Part shown: in pieces, positions 47,044-55,620 of the stretch | How positions within the stretch are numbered: position 1 is the stretch's first letter | How the letters are laid out: each line of letters starts with the position of its first letter | Source: Lachnospiraceae bacterium | Lineage (GTDB): Bacteria; Bacillota; Clostridia; Lachnospirales; Lachnospiraceae | Length of the DNA stretch: 64,000 bases | Reading direction: 5' to 3' | Assembly (NCBI GenBank): GCA_024682075.1 | Contig: JAIKZQ010000017.1 | Location: forward strand, 35,957 to 99,956 | The notes under the pieces: model-generated | What the model was told of the DNA's origin: nothing | The model's database searches: none | The model's input: the letters and a program-made list of their open reading frames with translations, nothing else | Program-made: the position numbers and the translations under genes

Positions 47044-48653
47044 ATGTGAACCTGCTTTATAAAGACAGAGAATGGTCTTCAGCCGGATCATATTTCGATT
47101 ACAATTCGGTAACCAAAGATCTGGGGCTTAAAGCCATATTTAATGCCGCCTCAACCGATTCCATTACAAGAATGGGAGGAACAGCTGTCACATCCTTCGA
47201 TCCCTATCTCGGTCTTTCCGTTAAACGAGTGATGGGTGTCCCACTCAAAACAAAAGAAGAAATCGGATACAGACAGGAGATAATGCAGGACTGCTTCAAG
47301 AAACAGTCGATGACGGACAGCCTGTACCGTATTTCCAAGACTGTTCTGGATGAATGGGAAAAACTCGGCAGAAAGAATAACTCGATAGGAGAGATCGGTA
47401 CAAAAGCCAAGCTCATTACCGATCTGAAAGTTCTTAAGCTCTTATATGACGGGATCGCCTTGATCAAAAAGATCTTTTCGGAGAATGCGGAAACCCTTCA
47501 ATCCGAGGGGTTGAAAAGTCTTTACGACAGACTTGAGAATGAGTTCTCGGAAGAAAAGACCGAACAGCTTGAGGCACTGATAGACAGCGTGTCATTTTTT
47601 GCAGACATATACGGAAATAGCAGGGAACTGGATTCTTTTTCCGTAAGAGTGCCCAGGATAAAGATCGAATGCGGACTCATGGATGGTCTGAAGATAGGCG
47701 ATCTGAAGCTCGATGAGCTTGAGACCGTTGTGATGAAATACAATAAGCAGTACGGCATTGGTTCCAGGGTTAAGGGGAAGATATCATCACTTACCCCGGG
47801 AGTCATATCACTGTACAAAGATCAGGCTATACAGGAAGATGCCGAAGCAATTGAATTTCTCGTTGTAAGCCATGTATACTCATATTGCACATCGTTCGTA
47901 TCGATGCTCGGTGCGTTTTTCGATCAGTTCCATTTTCAGATTGCGTTTTATCTTGGCGCCATCAATTTCAAAGCTGCACTTCAGAACTGCAAGATTGAAT
48001 TTTGTTTTCCGGTCGCAGAAGATGCGGAAGACTGCCTTGAATATGACGAACTGAAAGAGCCCGTGCTTTCTATGGAGATAAAAGGCAAGACTGTCGGTAA
48101 TACAGGAAGGTTAAGCGGAAAACAGCTTGTCGTCATAACCGGAGCCAATCAGGGAGGCAAATCAACTTTCCTGAGGAGCCTCGGAGTATCCCAGCTCCTT
48201 ATGCAATGTGGCATGGTCGTTCCCGCAAAGAGGTTCAAAAGCTCGATCCATACTTCTGTCTTTACTCATTTTACCAGACGTGAAGACAGTGCGATGAACA
48301 GCGGAAGACTTGATGAAGAACTCCGAAGAATGGACAGAATAGTCAGCAATCTTGACAAGGATTCACTTATCCTGCTGAACGAATCATTTGCGACAACAAC
48401 CGAGAAAGACGGATCAAGGATCGCATACGGCATAATAAAAGCACTTAAGGAACACGGCGTCAGAATTTATACGGTCACGCATCTGTTATCATTTGCGCAG
48501 CAGACATATAAAGAATCCGCATCCGATGAAAAAGTATGCTTCATGTGTGCGGAACACCTGGATAACGGAAAGCGTACATATAAGATCATTCCCCATGAAC
48601 CCGAAATGACAAGCTTCGGACTGGAGCTTTACGATGAAGTACTGGGAAGCTGA
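47040..48653 (+). CDS. MutS-like ATPase, second of a pair
   Basis: A 537-aa protein with the same layout: a helical N-terminal part of about 350 residues without MutS domain I, then a MutS ATPase domain with Walker A GANQGGKST (near 370), the FTRREDSAMNSGRLDEEL helix, Walker B as LLNESFATT (Asn for Asp) and VTHLLSF. It starts within the last codon region of the first gene (ATGA overlap), so equal amounts are likely. Both proteins lack the normal Walker B aspartate, hinting at slow or regulatory ATP use. A membrane protein follows 14 bp later. Confidence 0.87.
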   Translation: MNVNLLYKDREWSSAGSYFDYNSVTKDLGLKAIFNAASTDSITRMGGTAVTSFDPYLGLSVKRVMGVPLKTKEEIGYRQEIMQDCFKKQSMTDSLYRISKTVLDEWEKLGRKNNSIGEIGTKAKLITDLKVLKLLYDGIALIKKIFSENAETLQSEGLKSLYDRLENEFSEEKTEQLEALIDSVSFFADIYGNSRELDSFSVRVPRIKIECGLMDGLKIGDLKLDELETVVMKYNKQYGIGSRVKGKISSLTPGVISLYKDQAIQEDAEAIEFLVVSHVYSYCTSFVSMLGAFFDQFHFQIAFYLGAINFKAALQNCKIEFCFPVAEDAEDCLEYDELKEPVLSMEIKGKTVGNTGRLSGKQLVVITGANQGGKSTFLRSLGVSQLLMQCGMVVPAKRFKSSIHTSVFTHFTRREDSAMNSGRLDEELRRMDRIVSNLDKDSLILLNESFATTTEKDGSRIAYGIIKALKEHGVRIYTVTHLLSFAQQTYKESASDEKVCFMCAEHLDNGKRTYKIIPHEPEMTSFGLELYDEVLGS

Positions 48654-48667
48654 AAGGAGAAAATCAT

Positions 48668-49672
48668 ATGTGGTCAATGTCAATACATTATAATGAACTC
48701 ATTTTTATGTGCATACTTTTGACCGGCGCATTGTTTTTCTTTCTCGCCGAAAGAAAGATCGAAGAATCACCGATGTACGGCATCATCATGTGTGTCTTCG
48801 CCTCTCTGAATCTCATTACTTTTCTCAGAAAATACTGCTTCATCAGAGTACGTGATGATACCAGATATGTGCTGATAGTAAACGGTATTCCGATGAAAAC
48901 CAACAATATGGGCCTGTACTGCGTATTGTCATTTGTGGGAGCTCTTTTCCTCTCAACATGTCTGCTTTGGGGCATTTCAAAGCTTCTTGGGAACATGGTA
49001 TTTAATGCAAAGAATGACGGCAAAGGCAAGGGCACACTTGCAAAGACATTCTTTGGAATCAGTTCATTTATAGCTATGCTTGGCGGGATTTATGCCGTTC
49101 TTACAACCATAATCCTTTCATTCCTGAGCCTCCACGCTCCCATAAAACTCCAGGTGCTGTTCGGAAGACTTGCAAGGACCATCGGTTATGCAGGTGCGGG
49201 AAAGCTTTATCCGCTTCTTTACGGTATCATTTTGTTCCTGCTCGGACTGGTCGGCATGGTTCAGGTAATCAAGAATCAGCTGAGTATCATAAATGTGACA
49301 GACATCCCGAAACCGATAACCGCAGCTGAACTTTCCGGTTCTGATAACACAAAGGATAAGATCCTCGGCACGGGATTTATCATGTCTGTGATCGGAATTG
49401 CCGGAACCTGGCTCATTGCACTTGTAGGACTTATCATATGGCATAAAGTATATTTCTATAACGGATACGGCTACACGAAGGTTCTGTGCACGATTGCAAT
49501 GATACTGATGCTTGTCGGATTCGTGCTGCTCATTATAGGAATCATCAGGAAACTTGTAAGCAAAAAAAAACCGGGAAAGATCAATGATTTCATCTTCCCC
49601 GGGATCATAATACTTCTTGATCTCTTTGACATAATGATCCTTATCATCAACTGGGTGAACTCATCACCCTGA
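48668..49672 (+). CDS. Multi-spanning membrane protein of unknown function
   Basis: A 334-aa hydrophobic protein with about eight TM segments, including one at the N-terminus (about 10-30) and several in the last third. No transporter motif was recognised. AAAGGAG precedes ATG 48668. It starts just after the MutS-like pair and ends at a terminator, so it is probably in the same operon. The loop around residues 215-235 is hydrophilic. Function unknown. Confidence 0.75.
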   Translation: MWSMSIHYNELIFMCILLTGALFFFLAERKIEESPMYGIIMCVFASLNLITFLRKYCFIRVRDDTRYVLIVNGIPMKTNNMGLYCVLSFVGALFLSTCLLWGISKLLGNMVFNAKNDGKGKGTLAKTFFGISSFIAMLGGIYAVLTTIILSFLSLHAPIKLQVLFGRLARTIGYAGAGKLYPLLYGIILFLLGLVGMVQVIKNQLSIINVTDIPKPITAAELSGSDNTKDKILGTGFIMSVIGIAGTWLIALVGLIIWHKVYFYNGYGYTKVLCTIAMILMLVGFVLLIIGIIRKLVSKKKPGKINDFIFPGIIILLDLFDIMILIINWVNSSP

Positions 49673-49685
49673 TGAAGACAAACGA

Positions 49686-49722
49686 CAGCGGGATCCCTTA
49701 ATCAAGGATCCCGCTGTTTTTT
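49686..49722. terminator. Intrinsic terminator between convergent genes
   Basis: A perfect 11-bp stem CAGCGGGATCC/GGATCCCGCTG (49686-49696, 49706-49716), 9-nt loop and six T (49717-49722). It ends the plus-strand run and overlaps the last codons of the minus-strand aminotransferase gene. Confidence 0.9.
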
Positions 49723-50864
49723 ACTGTTTCAAGAGCTTCTTCAATGACAGGTACTGTTGCAACAAGTGCCATCCTTACATATCCCTCACCCGAAGGACCG
49801 AATGAAGAACCGGGCGTGCAGAGGACACCTGTTTTGTCCAGAAGTTCCATGCAAAACTCCATTGAAGTGCCATGTCCTTCGGGAACCGGAGCCCATACGA
49901 ACATCGAGCCCTTCGCATCGGGAATATTCCATCCGATCTTTCTTGCACCGCCGCAAAGAGCATCACGCCTTCTCTGGTATTCGGCATTCTGTGAGACGAC
50001 TGAATCCAAAGGACCTGTAAGAGCAGCGATCGCAGCCTTCTGTATGGGGATGAACATTCCGAAATCTATCTGGCTTCTGAGCTTCTTCACAGCAGCAACA
50101 ATGTCTTTTCTTCCTACGAGAAAGCTTATCCTTGCTCCGGTCACATCAAAGGATTTAGAAAGTGAGAAGAATTCAACTCCCACGTCAAGAGCACCTTCAG
50201 TCTTAAGGAAACTCTTTCCGACATTGCCGTCAAAGATTATGTCGCTATATGCATTGTCATGGACAATGATCACGTCATATTTCTTTGCCCAGGCAACGAT
50301 CTCGTCATAGATTCCTTCTTTTGCAACGCTTCCAACGGGATTGGCGGGCAGTGAAACGATCATGACCTTGGCTTTGAGTGCTACTTCCTCGGGAATGGAA
50401 TTCACATCGGGAAGGAATCCGTTATCTTTGGTAAGAGGGTAGTAGAAGGGCTCTGCTTCGGCAAGGAATGCTCCGGCCTGAAATACGGGATAACAGGGAT
50501 CAGGGAGCAGGATAGTATCGCCCTTGTTAAGAAGAGCAAGTGCCAGATGTCCGCAGCCTTCCTGCGTTCCGTAGCAGCTCATAACCATGTCCTGAGTGAT
50601 GCCGTCCACATCATAACGCTTCTTAAAATATTCGCATACCGCCTGAAGCATTTCAGGCATGTCCCTTAATGAATACTTCCAGTTCACCGGATCTCCGGCA
50701 GCTTCTATAAGTGCGTTCTTAATGTGATCAGGCACGGGAAAATCAGGCGTGCCAACGGAGAAATTGTAAATCTTTTGCCCCTTGGCTTCACACTGTATCT
50801 TTTTTTCATTCAGCGCAGCAAATATTTCCGCACCGAAATTATCAAGTCTGTCTGCAAATTTCAT
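49698..50864 (-). CDS. PLP-dependent aminotransferase (LL-DAP aminotransferase-like)
   Basis: A 388-aa fold-type I aminotransferase. The PLP lysine is in LSKSFDVTGARIS (near residue 236), the NPVG and the Tyr/Asn pocket (VHDNAYSD) are present, and the C-terminal Arg lies in GYVRMALV. The overall pattern resembles LL-diaminopimelate/aspartate-type aminotransferases, but the substrate is not fixed by sequence alone. The minus-strand RBS is weak (AAAGGAAAAAG). A 58-aa gene precedes it by 24 bp. Length is standard. Confidence 0.85.
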   Translation of the reverse strand: MKFADRLDNFGAEIFAALNEKKIQCEAKGQKIYNFSVGTPDFPVPDHIKNALIEAAGDPVNWKYSLRDMPEMLQAVCEYFKKRYDVDGITQDMVMSCYGTQEGCGHLALALLNKGDTILLPDPCYPVFQAGAFLAEAEPFYYPLTKDNGFLPDVNSIPEEVALKAKVMIVSLPANPVGSVAKEGIYDEIVAWAKKYDVIIVHDNAYSDIIFDGNVGKSFLKTEGALDVGVEFFSLSKSFDVTGARISFLVGRKDIVAAVKKLRSQIDFGMFIPIQKAAIAALTGPLDSVVSQNAEYQRRRDALCGGARKIGWNIPDAKGSMFVWAPVPEGHGTSMEFCMELLDKTGVLCTPGSSFGPSGEGYVRMALVATVPVIEEALETVKNSGILD

Positions 50865-50888
50865 TTTTTCTTTTTCCTTTGTTTCCCA

Positions 50889-51065
50889 TTAATGAAGATT
50901 CATAGTCCATTTAGTCTGTTGTTTATCTATCTCAACAAGACAATCATGACCGTCCTCATATTTGTAATATATGTCGTCATAGAATCTCTGTAAGGCTTCC
51001 TTGTCATAAGGCCAGTCATAAACGATTTTCTTTGCATCAACATATTCATCATTAGGCATTTTCAT
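50889..51065 (-). CDS. Small 58-aa protein of unknown function
   Basis: A short gene on the minus strand with a strong RBS (CGGAGGTAACAG) before ATG 51065. The 58-aa product is acidic and rich in Asp, Tyr and Lys, beginning MKMPNDEYVDAKKI and ending WTMNLH. No TM segment or known motif. It lies in front of the aminotransferase gene and after the repeat cluster, so it may be the first gene of that unit. RBS quality and uninterrupted frame support it being real. Confidence 0.65.
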   Translation of the reverse strand: MKMPNDEYVDAKKIVYDWPYDKEALQRFYDDIYYKYEDGHDCLVEIDKQQTKWTMNLH

Positions 51066-51154
51066 GATCTGTTACCTCCGAATTTTAAATTTATGATCAA
51101 AAATATATAATCATTCATTCTGCGTTCCATGAATTAGATGGCGCCCCAAAAAAA

Positions 51155-51213
51155 ATAAAACAATACAGTCCGGGTTTAACGAATAGTTAGGGCGTAAACC
51201 TCACATGAATATA
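51155..51213. repeat. 59-bp direct repeat, copy 1
   Basis: Identical over all 59 bp to 51244-51302, at an 89-bp period. It starts ATAAAACAATACAGTCCGGG and contains the core TTTAACGAATAGTTAGGGC, which recurs inverted at the aroK end. Confidence 0.9.
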
Positions 51214-51243
51214 ACCCTTACAAAAAGTTAGTGCCCAAATAAT

Positions 51244-51302
51244 ATAAAACAATACAGTCCGGGTTTAACGAATAGTTAGGGCGTAAACCTCACATGAATA
51301 TA
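51244..51302. repeat. 59-bp direct repeat, copy 2
   Basis: Second perfect copy of 51155-51213. The 30-bp stretch between copies is not repeated. The core of this copy can pair with 51320-51339 over 20 bp (51263-51282 as the other arm, 37-nt loop). Confidence 0.9.
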
Positions 51303-51319
51303 TCCTTACTAAAAAACGA

Positions 51320-51339
51320 GCCCTAACTATTCGTTAAAC
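51320..51339. repeat. Inverted 20-bp copy of the repeat core at the aroK 3' end
   Basis: GCCCTAACTATTCGTTAAAC is the exact reverse complement of the core in the two direct repeats. It contains the aroK stop codon (51323-51325). A further short arm, CGAATAGTT near 51350, offers an alternative pairing. Confidence 0.85.
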
Positions 51340-51865
51340 ACGCATTTTGCGAATAGTTGTATATGGGTGCCCTTTTGCATATAAGCCGCACAGTTTGTTC
51401 AATATCCAGTCCGGTTTCATCGATTTCTTCATCTGCATATTCACGATAAAGCATTATTCGTTCTTTATACAGATCGGAAATTGACTGACCGGGCCTGGAA
51501 ACAACGCCGCGGTTTTGCAGATCCGTAAGTCGTTTTTCAAGATCCGGAACATTGATATGCAGGTATATGATGAAGGAATTCTGCCTGAGATAAAGCATGG
51601 CTTCTTTGCTGTAGACAGCGCTGCCTCCCGTAGCTATCAGAACACCCTTGTCATCGATGCTTTTCAGCACATCATTTTCGATCTTAAGGAATCCGTCGAC
51701 GCCTTCATCGGCAATTATCTGTTTTAACAGCTTTTGCTCATGATGCTGTATGAGCAGGTCCGAATCAATGAATCTGAGTCCGAGCTGCTTGGCTGCAATG
51801 ACACCGGCAGTGCTTTTTCCGACTCCCGGCATTCCTATTAATACTATATTATCATATACTCTCAT
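51323..51865 (-). CDS. aroK: Shikimate kinase
   Basis: A 180-aa P-loop kinase that phosphorylates shikimate in aromatic amino acid synthesis. Walker A GMPGVGKST (near residue 11), DSDLLI (shikimate-binding Asp), GGSAVYSKEAM and RPGQSISDL with the lid Arg. The last dozen residues come from the repeat arms at the gene's end, so the tail may not be ancestral. The SD is weak. It lies on the minus strand between dtd and the repeat cluster. Other shikimate genes are not in the window. Confidence 0.92.
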   Translation of the reverse strand: MRVYDNIVLIGMPGVGKSTAGVIAAKQLGLRFIDSDLLIQHHEQKLLKQIIADEGVDGFLKIENDVLKSIDDKGVLIATGGSAVYSKEAMLYLRQNSFIIYLHINVPDLEKRLTDLQNRGVVSRPGQSISDLYKERIMLYREYADEEIDETGLDIEQTVRLICKRAPIYNYSQNACLTNS

Positions 51866-51969
51866 ATCTTGTTAAAAAATTAACGCACTTATTACATTAA
51901 AATGTTCGTTCATCATATGCATTTGAATCCGGAACATATAATGTTCAGACTTATATCCGGTCCATGGTG

Positions 51970-52446
51970 TCACTTAAGATCATTGGAATCAAGAATTATC
52001 GTGAAGGGACCGTCATTTACAAGCTCCACTCTCATATCGGCTCCGAACTCTCCTGTCTGAGTATTGAATCCTGCACTGCGGCACTCTTCTACTATGTGCT
52101 CATAGATCGGTATGGCCTGTTCAGGCCTTGCTGCTTTGATGAATGATGGTCTGTTTCCATGACTTACGTCTGCGCACAGAGTAAACTGCGATACGATCAT
52201 GAGCTCTCCGCCGACTGTCTTAAGATCAAGATTGGTCTTGCCGTTCTCGTCTTCGAATATTCTCATGGAAAGAAGTTTTGAGATCATCTTATCCGATATC
52301 TGCATCGTGTCGGATTCCATTATCCCGCACAGGACCATGAAACCTTTCCCAATCTCTCCGGATATGCGTTCATGTGTTTCGCCTTTATCACTTTTTTCAA
52401 TGATAGTTGTCCTTGCTTCAAGAACTCTTTGTATGACAAACTTCAT
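51970..52446 (-). CDS. dtd: D-aminoacyl-tRNA deacylase
   Basis: A 158-aa DTD-family editing enzyme that releases D-amino acids from tRNA. It begins MKFVIQRVLEARTTI and carries the SQFTLCADVSHGNRPSF active-site block (SQxT) near residue 78 and the C-terminal VNDGPFT motif (GP of the second site, often NxGP). It starts 3 bp after the AI-2E-type permease stop, so the two are co-transcribed. Length is usual. aroK follows downstream on the same strand. Confidence 0.95.
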   Translation of the reverse strand: MKFVIQRVLEARTTIIEKSDKGETHERISGEIGKGFMVLCGIMESDTMQISDKMISKLLSMRIFEDENGKTNLDLKTVGGELMIVSQFTLCADVSHGNRPSFIKAARPEQAIPIYEHIVEECRSAGFNTQTGEFGADMRVELVNDGPFTIILDSNDLK

Positions 52447-52449
52447 CGA

Positions 52450-53856
52450 TCAGTCCTTCTTTTCTTTCTTTTTGGATGCACGGCTTTCCTTGATGATGGT
52501 AAATATTGATTTATTCACCTGATTCTTTTCCATAGGAGGGATCGGAAGCGGCGAGCCGTCTTCAGCTATTCCGCCTATCTCAAGATATTCCGAAGTCTTG
52601 TACGGATATCCCTTGCGGATAAGCTTATTTCTGCTGAGCTGTCTGACACCTGCAAAGATCACTGCGAACACCGGCACGCCGATGACCATTCCGAACAGTC
52701 CCCATAATCCACCGAAAAGTGTGATCGAGAAAATGATCCAGAAACCGGATAAACCTGTTGATGTTGAAAGGATCCTGGGACCGAGAACATTACCGTCAAA
52801 CTGCTGCAGGATGATTATGTAGAGAACGAATGCCACGGCATGCATCGGATGCGTGGGATCGAATGCAAAGATCAGTATCGCGCTGGGGATCGCACCGAAG
52901 TACGGACCGAAGAACGGAATGATGTTCGTGACACCGACTATGACACTGACAAGCACGGCATAGGGAGTCTGCATTATTGCGCATCCCATGAAACATATGA
53001 GACCAATGATAATGGAATCAATGATCTTGCCGAAAAAGAATCCGATAAAGGTCCTGTGAGTATATCTGAATGCTTCAACAAATGCATTTGCAGTCTCTCT
53101 GGAAAAGAATGCATAGATGAGCTTCTTGGCTCTTGCAACATGTTCTTCCTTGCTCCAGAGCACATATATCGAAATAATGAATCCAATTATGAAATGCCAG
53201 AGTTTTCCGAGGAAAGCAAGGAATCCCTGAGACACATACTTTATGACGGTTCCGGTTATGGATTTAAAATTCTCATTAACCCATTCCGTTATGTCATCGG
53301 CATATCTGTCAAGATCATTGGATATGTATCTGTTGAGCTCGGGATTATCCTGAAGGATCTTATCAGCCCAGTTGGTCAGGTTGTTCAGATATATGTCAAG
53401 ATTACCGACAATGCTGAGTATCGAAGGAAATACCTGCTTTATCATGACCTGAATGACGGTATATATGATAAAGATGGAAAGTATGATGATGAATACGATC
53501 GATGTGCCTCTTGCAAGACCGTTCTGTGCTTTCTCGTTGAGGAATTTCATCTTCCTGTACAGAGGTTTCGTGATCTTCGCATCAAGCGAGTTCAGAAGCG
53601 GGCTGTAGAGATATGCGATGATCAGTCCCACATAGACAGGTGCAAGAATATGATTGATATTCTTTATAATTAATTTCAGTTCATCGTGATAAAAAACAAT
53701 GTATATCGAAACAATGCAACATAAAAAAGTAAGGAAGATCGTCAGTCCCCATTTAAAGTAATGATTATCAAATTTGGGATTTTTACGCTGATTCCTTATG
53801 CGGCCTTCGGAATTGGTTGTGAATATGTCTTTATCTTCTTTGATATAATTGCTCAT
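52450..53856 (-). CDS. AI-2E family transporter (PerM-like)
   Basis: A 468-aa membrane protein of the AI-2E exporter family with about seven TM segments, including one near 37-60 and a cluster at 255-400. The typical long soluble loop after the second TM is present. Substrates differ widely in the family (AI-2, Na+/H+ antiport and others), so it is not assigned. ATG 53856 is preferred over a longer in-frame start at 54003 because CGGGGGAT precedes it and the extra residues would overlap the divergent promoter. dtd follows 3 bp on. Confidence 0.85.
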   Translation of the reverse strand: MSNYIKEDKDIFTTNSEGRIRNQRKNPKFDNHYFKWGLTIFLTFLCCIVSIYIVFYHDELKLIIKNINHILAPVYVGLIIAYLYSPLLNSLDAKITKPLYRKMKFLNEKAQNGLARGTSIVFIIILSIFIIYTVIQVMIKQVFPSILSIVGNLDIYLNNLTNWADKILQDNPELNRYISNDLDRYADDITEWVNENFKSITGTVIKYVSQGFLAFLGKLWHFIIGFIISIYVLWSKEEHVARAKKLIYAFFSRETANAFVEAFRYTHRTFIGFFFGKIIDSIIIGLICFMGCAIMQTPYAVLVSVIVGVTNIIPFFGPYFGAIPSAILIFAFDPTHPMHAVAFVLYIIILQQFDGNVLGPRILSTSTGLSGFWIIFSITLFGGLWGLFGMVIGVPVFAVIFAGVRQLSRNKLIRKGYPYKTSEYLEIGGIAEDGSPLPIPPMEKNQVNKSIFTIIKESRASKKKEKKD

Positions 53857-53925
53857 CTCTAATCCCCCGAACTTAATTAGTATATCACCATAAATGCCAA
53901 ATTTCATTATGTTTTGGACGTATGA

Positions 53926-53931
53926 TATAAT
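53926..53931 (+). promoter_or_regulatory. -10 element before the recombinase
   Basis: A perfect TATAAT 50 bp before the recombinase ATG; the -35 region is not convincing. Confidence 0.35.
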
Positions 53932-53980
53932 CATATAAAACAGTTCGGCAGATAATAAAACGCATGACAGGAACACATAA

Positions 53981-55099
53981 ATGGCTGTTGTTAACAACGA
54001 CAATTATCATAATCTTCAGATAAGAGACAACATCCGCAAAATGCGTCTTGTTCTCGATACTCTTCCATCCTGGCTCAGGGATTATTTCAGATCAATAGAA
54101 CCCAGCACATCTGCAAGGACCCGTCTTGCTTATGCATATGACATAAGGATGTTCTTCGAGTTTCTAAAGGAAAACAATCCTTCACTGAAAAACACAGAGA
54201 TCCCGGATTTTAAGCTGGACATACTCGAAAAGATCGGCAGAACCGACATTGAAGAATATCTTGAGAATATAACTCTCTACGAAAAAGACGGACGCACCGT
54301 CATAAACGGCGAACGCGGCAAGGCAAGAAAACTCTCAGCACTGAGGAGCATGTATAAGTATTTCTTTGAAACCGAGAAAGTATCAAGGAATACCGCAGAG
54401 CTTGTCATACCTCCCAAGATCCATGAAAAAGAGATCATACGTCTCGATGCCGATGAAGTTGCAAAGCTTCTCGACATGGTCGAATCGGGCGAAGGTCTTA
54501 CAGAAAAAGAATTGATATACCACTCCAGGACCAAGATAAGGGATGTTGCAATCCTGACACTGCTGCTCGGTACAGGCATCCGTGTTTCGGAATGTGTCGG
54601 AATCGACATTAAGGATATCGATTTCAACAACGGCGGGATTAAGGTGACCAGAAAAGGCGGAAATGAATCGGTAGTATATTTCGGTGAAGAAGTCGAAGCC
54701 GCTCTCCATGATTATCTGGATGAAAGAGAAAGGATCAATGCGGAAAGCGGATCGGAAAATGCACTCTTTCTGTCCCTGCAGAATAAAAGGATCAGCGTTC
54801 GTGCCATCGAGAAGCTGGTAAAAAAATATGCATCAAGACTGACTTCCCTGAAAAAAATAACTCCTCATAAACTGAGGAGTACATACGGAACCGCACTTTA
54901 CAGAGAAACCGGGGATATCTATCTGGTTGCGGACGTACTGGGACATAAAGATGTCAATACCACAAGAAAGCATTATGCGGCACAGTTCGAGGAAAGCAGA
55001 AGGCATGCTGCAAATGCGGTAACTCTCAGGGAAAAGACTCCTGAGAGCACATCAGGAAAAGGCAGGAAAAAGACGGATACGGATGATGAAAATGAATGA
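53981..55099 (+). CDS. Tyrosine recombinase (Xer-like)
   Basis: A 372-aa tyrosine recombinase. The core-binding SAM-like domain covers about 25-150; the catalytic domain has all key residues: R201 (TGIRVSE), K225, H296 and R299 (PHKLRST), H322 (GHKDVN) and nucleophile Y332. There is no neighbouring phage or transfer gene and no attachment-site duplication was seen, so chromosome-dimer resolution or another housekeeping role is favoured. A charged Lys/Asp/Glu tail (340-372) is extra. It lies close to lexA. Start ATG 53981. Confidence 0.88.
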   Translation: MAVVNNDNYHNLQIRDNIRKMRLVLDTLPSWLRDYFRSIEPSTSARTRLAYAYDIRMFFEFLKENNPSLKNTEIPDFKLDILEKIGRTDIEEYLENITLYEKDGRTVINGERGKARKLSALRSMYKYFFETEKVSRNTAELVIPPKIHEKEIIRLDADEVAKLLDMVESGEGLTEKELIYHSRTKIRDVAILTLLLGTGIRVSECVGIDIKDIDFNNGGIKVTRKGGNESVVYFGEEVEAALHDYLDERERINAESGSENALFLSLQNKRISVRAIEKLVKKYASRLTSLKKITPHKLRSTYGTALYRETGDIYLVADVLGHKDVNTTRKHYAAQFEESRRHAANAVTLREKTPESTSGKGRKKTDTDDENE

Positions 55100-55102
55100 G
55101 CC

Positions 55103-55447
55103 TCATCTGTACTCGGTTGAATAATAACATACGGTAATGAGCTCTCCCGTTGTCAGGTCATCTCCGAAATATATCTGATTCATCTTGCGGAGCTCCGATA
55201 TGTATTCGCTTTCGGATGAATAATGAACATCGTCCATGTACATCTCTGCGATGGATGAAAGCGTGTCGCCTGCACATACCCTGTACATTGCCGTGTACTT
55301 ATAATAGACTTCCTGTTCTGCAGTCTCTTCGTATGACATTGCATGAGCCCTGAGGACAAATCCTGTACTAAGGATCATGATCATTGCAGCGAATGCGGAT
55401 ATAAGGACGATCAGCTGTCTTCTGTTCAACTTAATAATTGATCTCAT
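55103..55447 (-). CDS. LysM protein, YneA-like cell-division inhibitor
   Basis: A 114-aa protein with one N-terminal TM helix (about 15-38) and a LysM domain (about 57-110, starting MYRVCAGDTLSSIAEMY). This is the layout of YneA, the SOS-induced division inhibitor of Bacillus. Two LexA boxes and a perfect promoter precede it, as expected for that role. ATG 55447 is chosen (GGAGG five bases upstream); a longer frame extends to 55519 across the promoter and is not used. It is convergent with the recombinase, 3 bp away. No Cys-rich or catalytic motif was seen. Confidence 0.85.
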   Translation of the reverse strand: MRSIIKLNRRQLIVLISAFAAMIMILSTGFVLRAHAMSYEETAEQEVYYKYTAMYRVCAGDTLSSIAEMYMDDVHYSSESEYISELRKMNQIYFGDDLTTGELITVCYYSTEYR

Positions 55448-55469
55448 ACGGGCCTCCGAAAGTATGTTC

Positions 55470-55483
55470 TGAACATTTGTTCT
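55470..55483 (-). promoter_or_regulatory. LexA box 2 of the YneA-like gene
   Basis: AGAACAAATGTTCA on the minus strand, 12 of 14 matches to CGAACRNRYGTTYG, at the expected transcription start just after the -10. Confidence 0.8.
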
Positions 55484-55490
55484 GTTTTGG

Positions 55491-55519
55491 ATTATATCGA
55501 ACATATTTTCGATTGTCAA
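55491..55519 (-). promoter_or_regulatory. Promoter of the YneA-like gene
   Basis: Minus strand TTGACA (55519-55514), 17-bp spacer and TATAAT (55496-55491); both hexamers perfect. A LexA box fills the spacer. Confidence 0.88.
55498..55511 (-). promoter_or_regulatory. LexA box 1 of the YneA-like gene
   Basis: CGAAAATATGTTCG on the minus strand, 13 of 14 matches to CGAACRNRYGTTYG, placed between the -35 and -10, ideal for repression. Confidence 0.85.
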
Positions 55520-55569
55520 TCTTTATTTTCATATTTTATAAAAATGTGGAATATTGCGTGTTTTTCAAC

Positions 55570-55575
55570 TATAAT
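55570..55575 (+). promoter_or_regulatory. -10 element of the DUF3048 gene
   Basis: A perfect TATAAT 46 bp before ATG 55621; the -35 (TGGAAT, 55547-55552) is poor. Confidence 0.4.
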
Positions 55576-55620
55576 CATATTGTTTGGAGCATTTTCCATA
55601 TCAAAAAACAGGAGGATAAA

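Noticed and set aside
51155..51302. Possible CRISPR array
   Set aside because: Only two repeat units, 59 bp long with one 30-bp gap, and no cas genes nearby.
52840..53673. Plus-strand open frame opposite the AI-2E permease
   Set aside because: Composition is typical of an antisense shadow, and the minus-strand membrane protein is clearly coding.
53981..55099. Phage or integrative element boundary from the tyrosine recombinase
   Set aside because: No phage, conjugation or excisionase genes and no flanking direct repeats were seen; the context is housekeeping.
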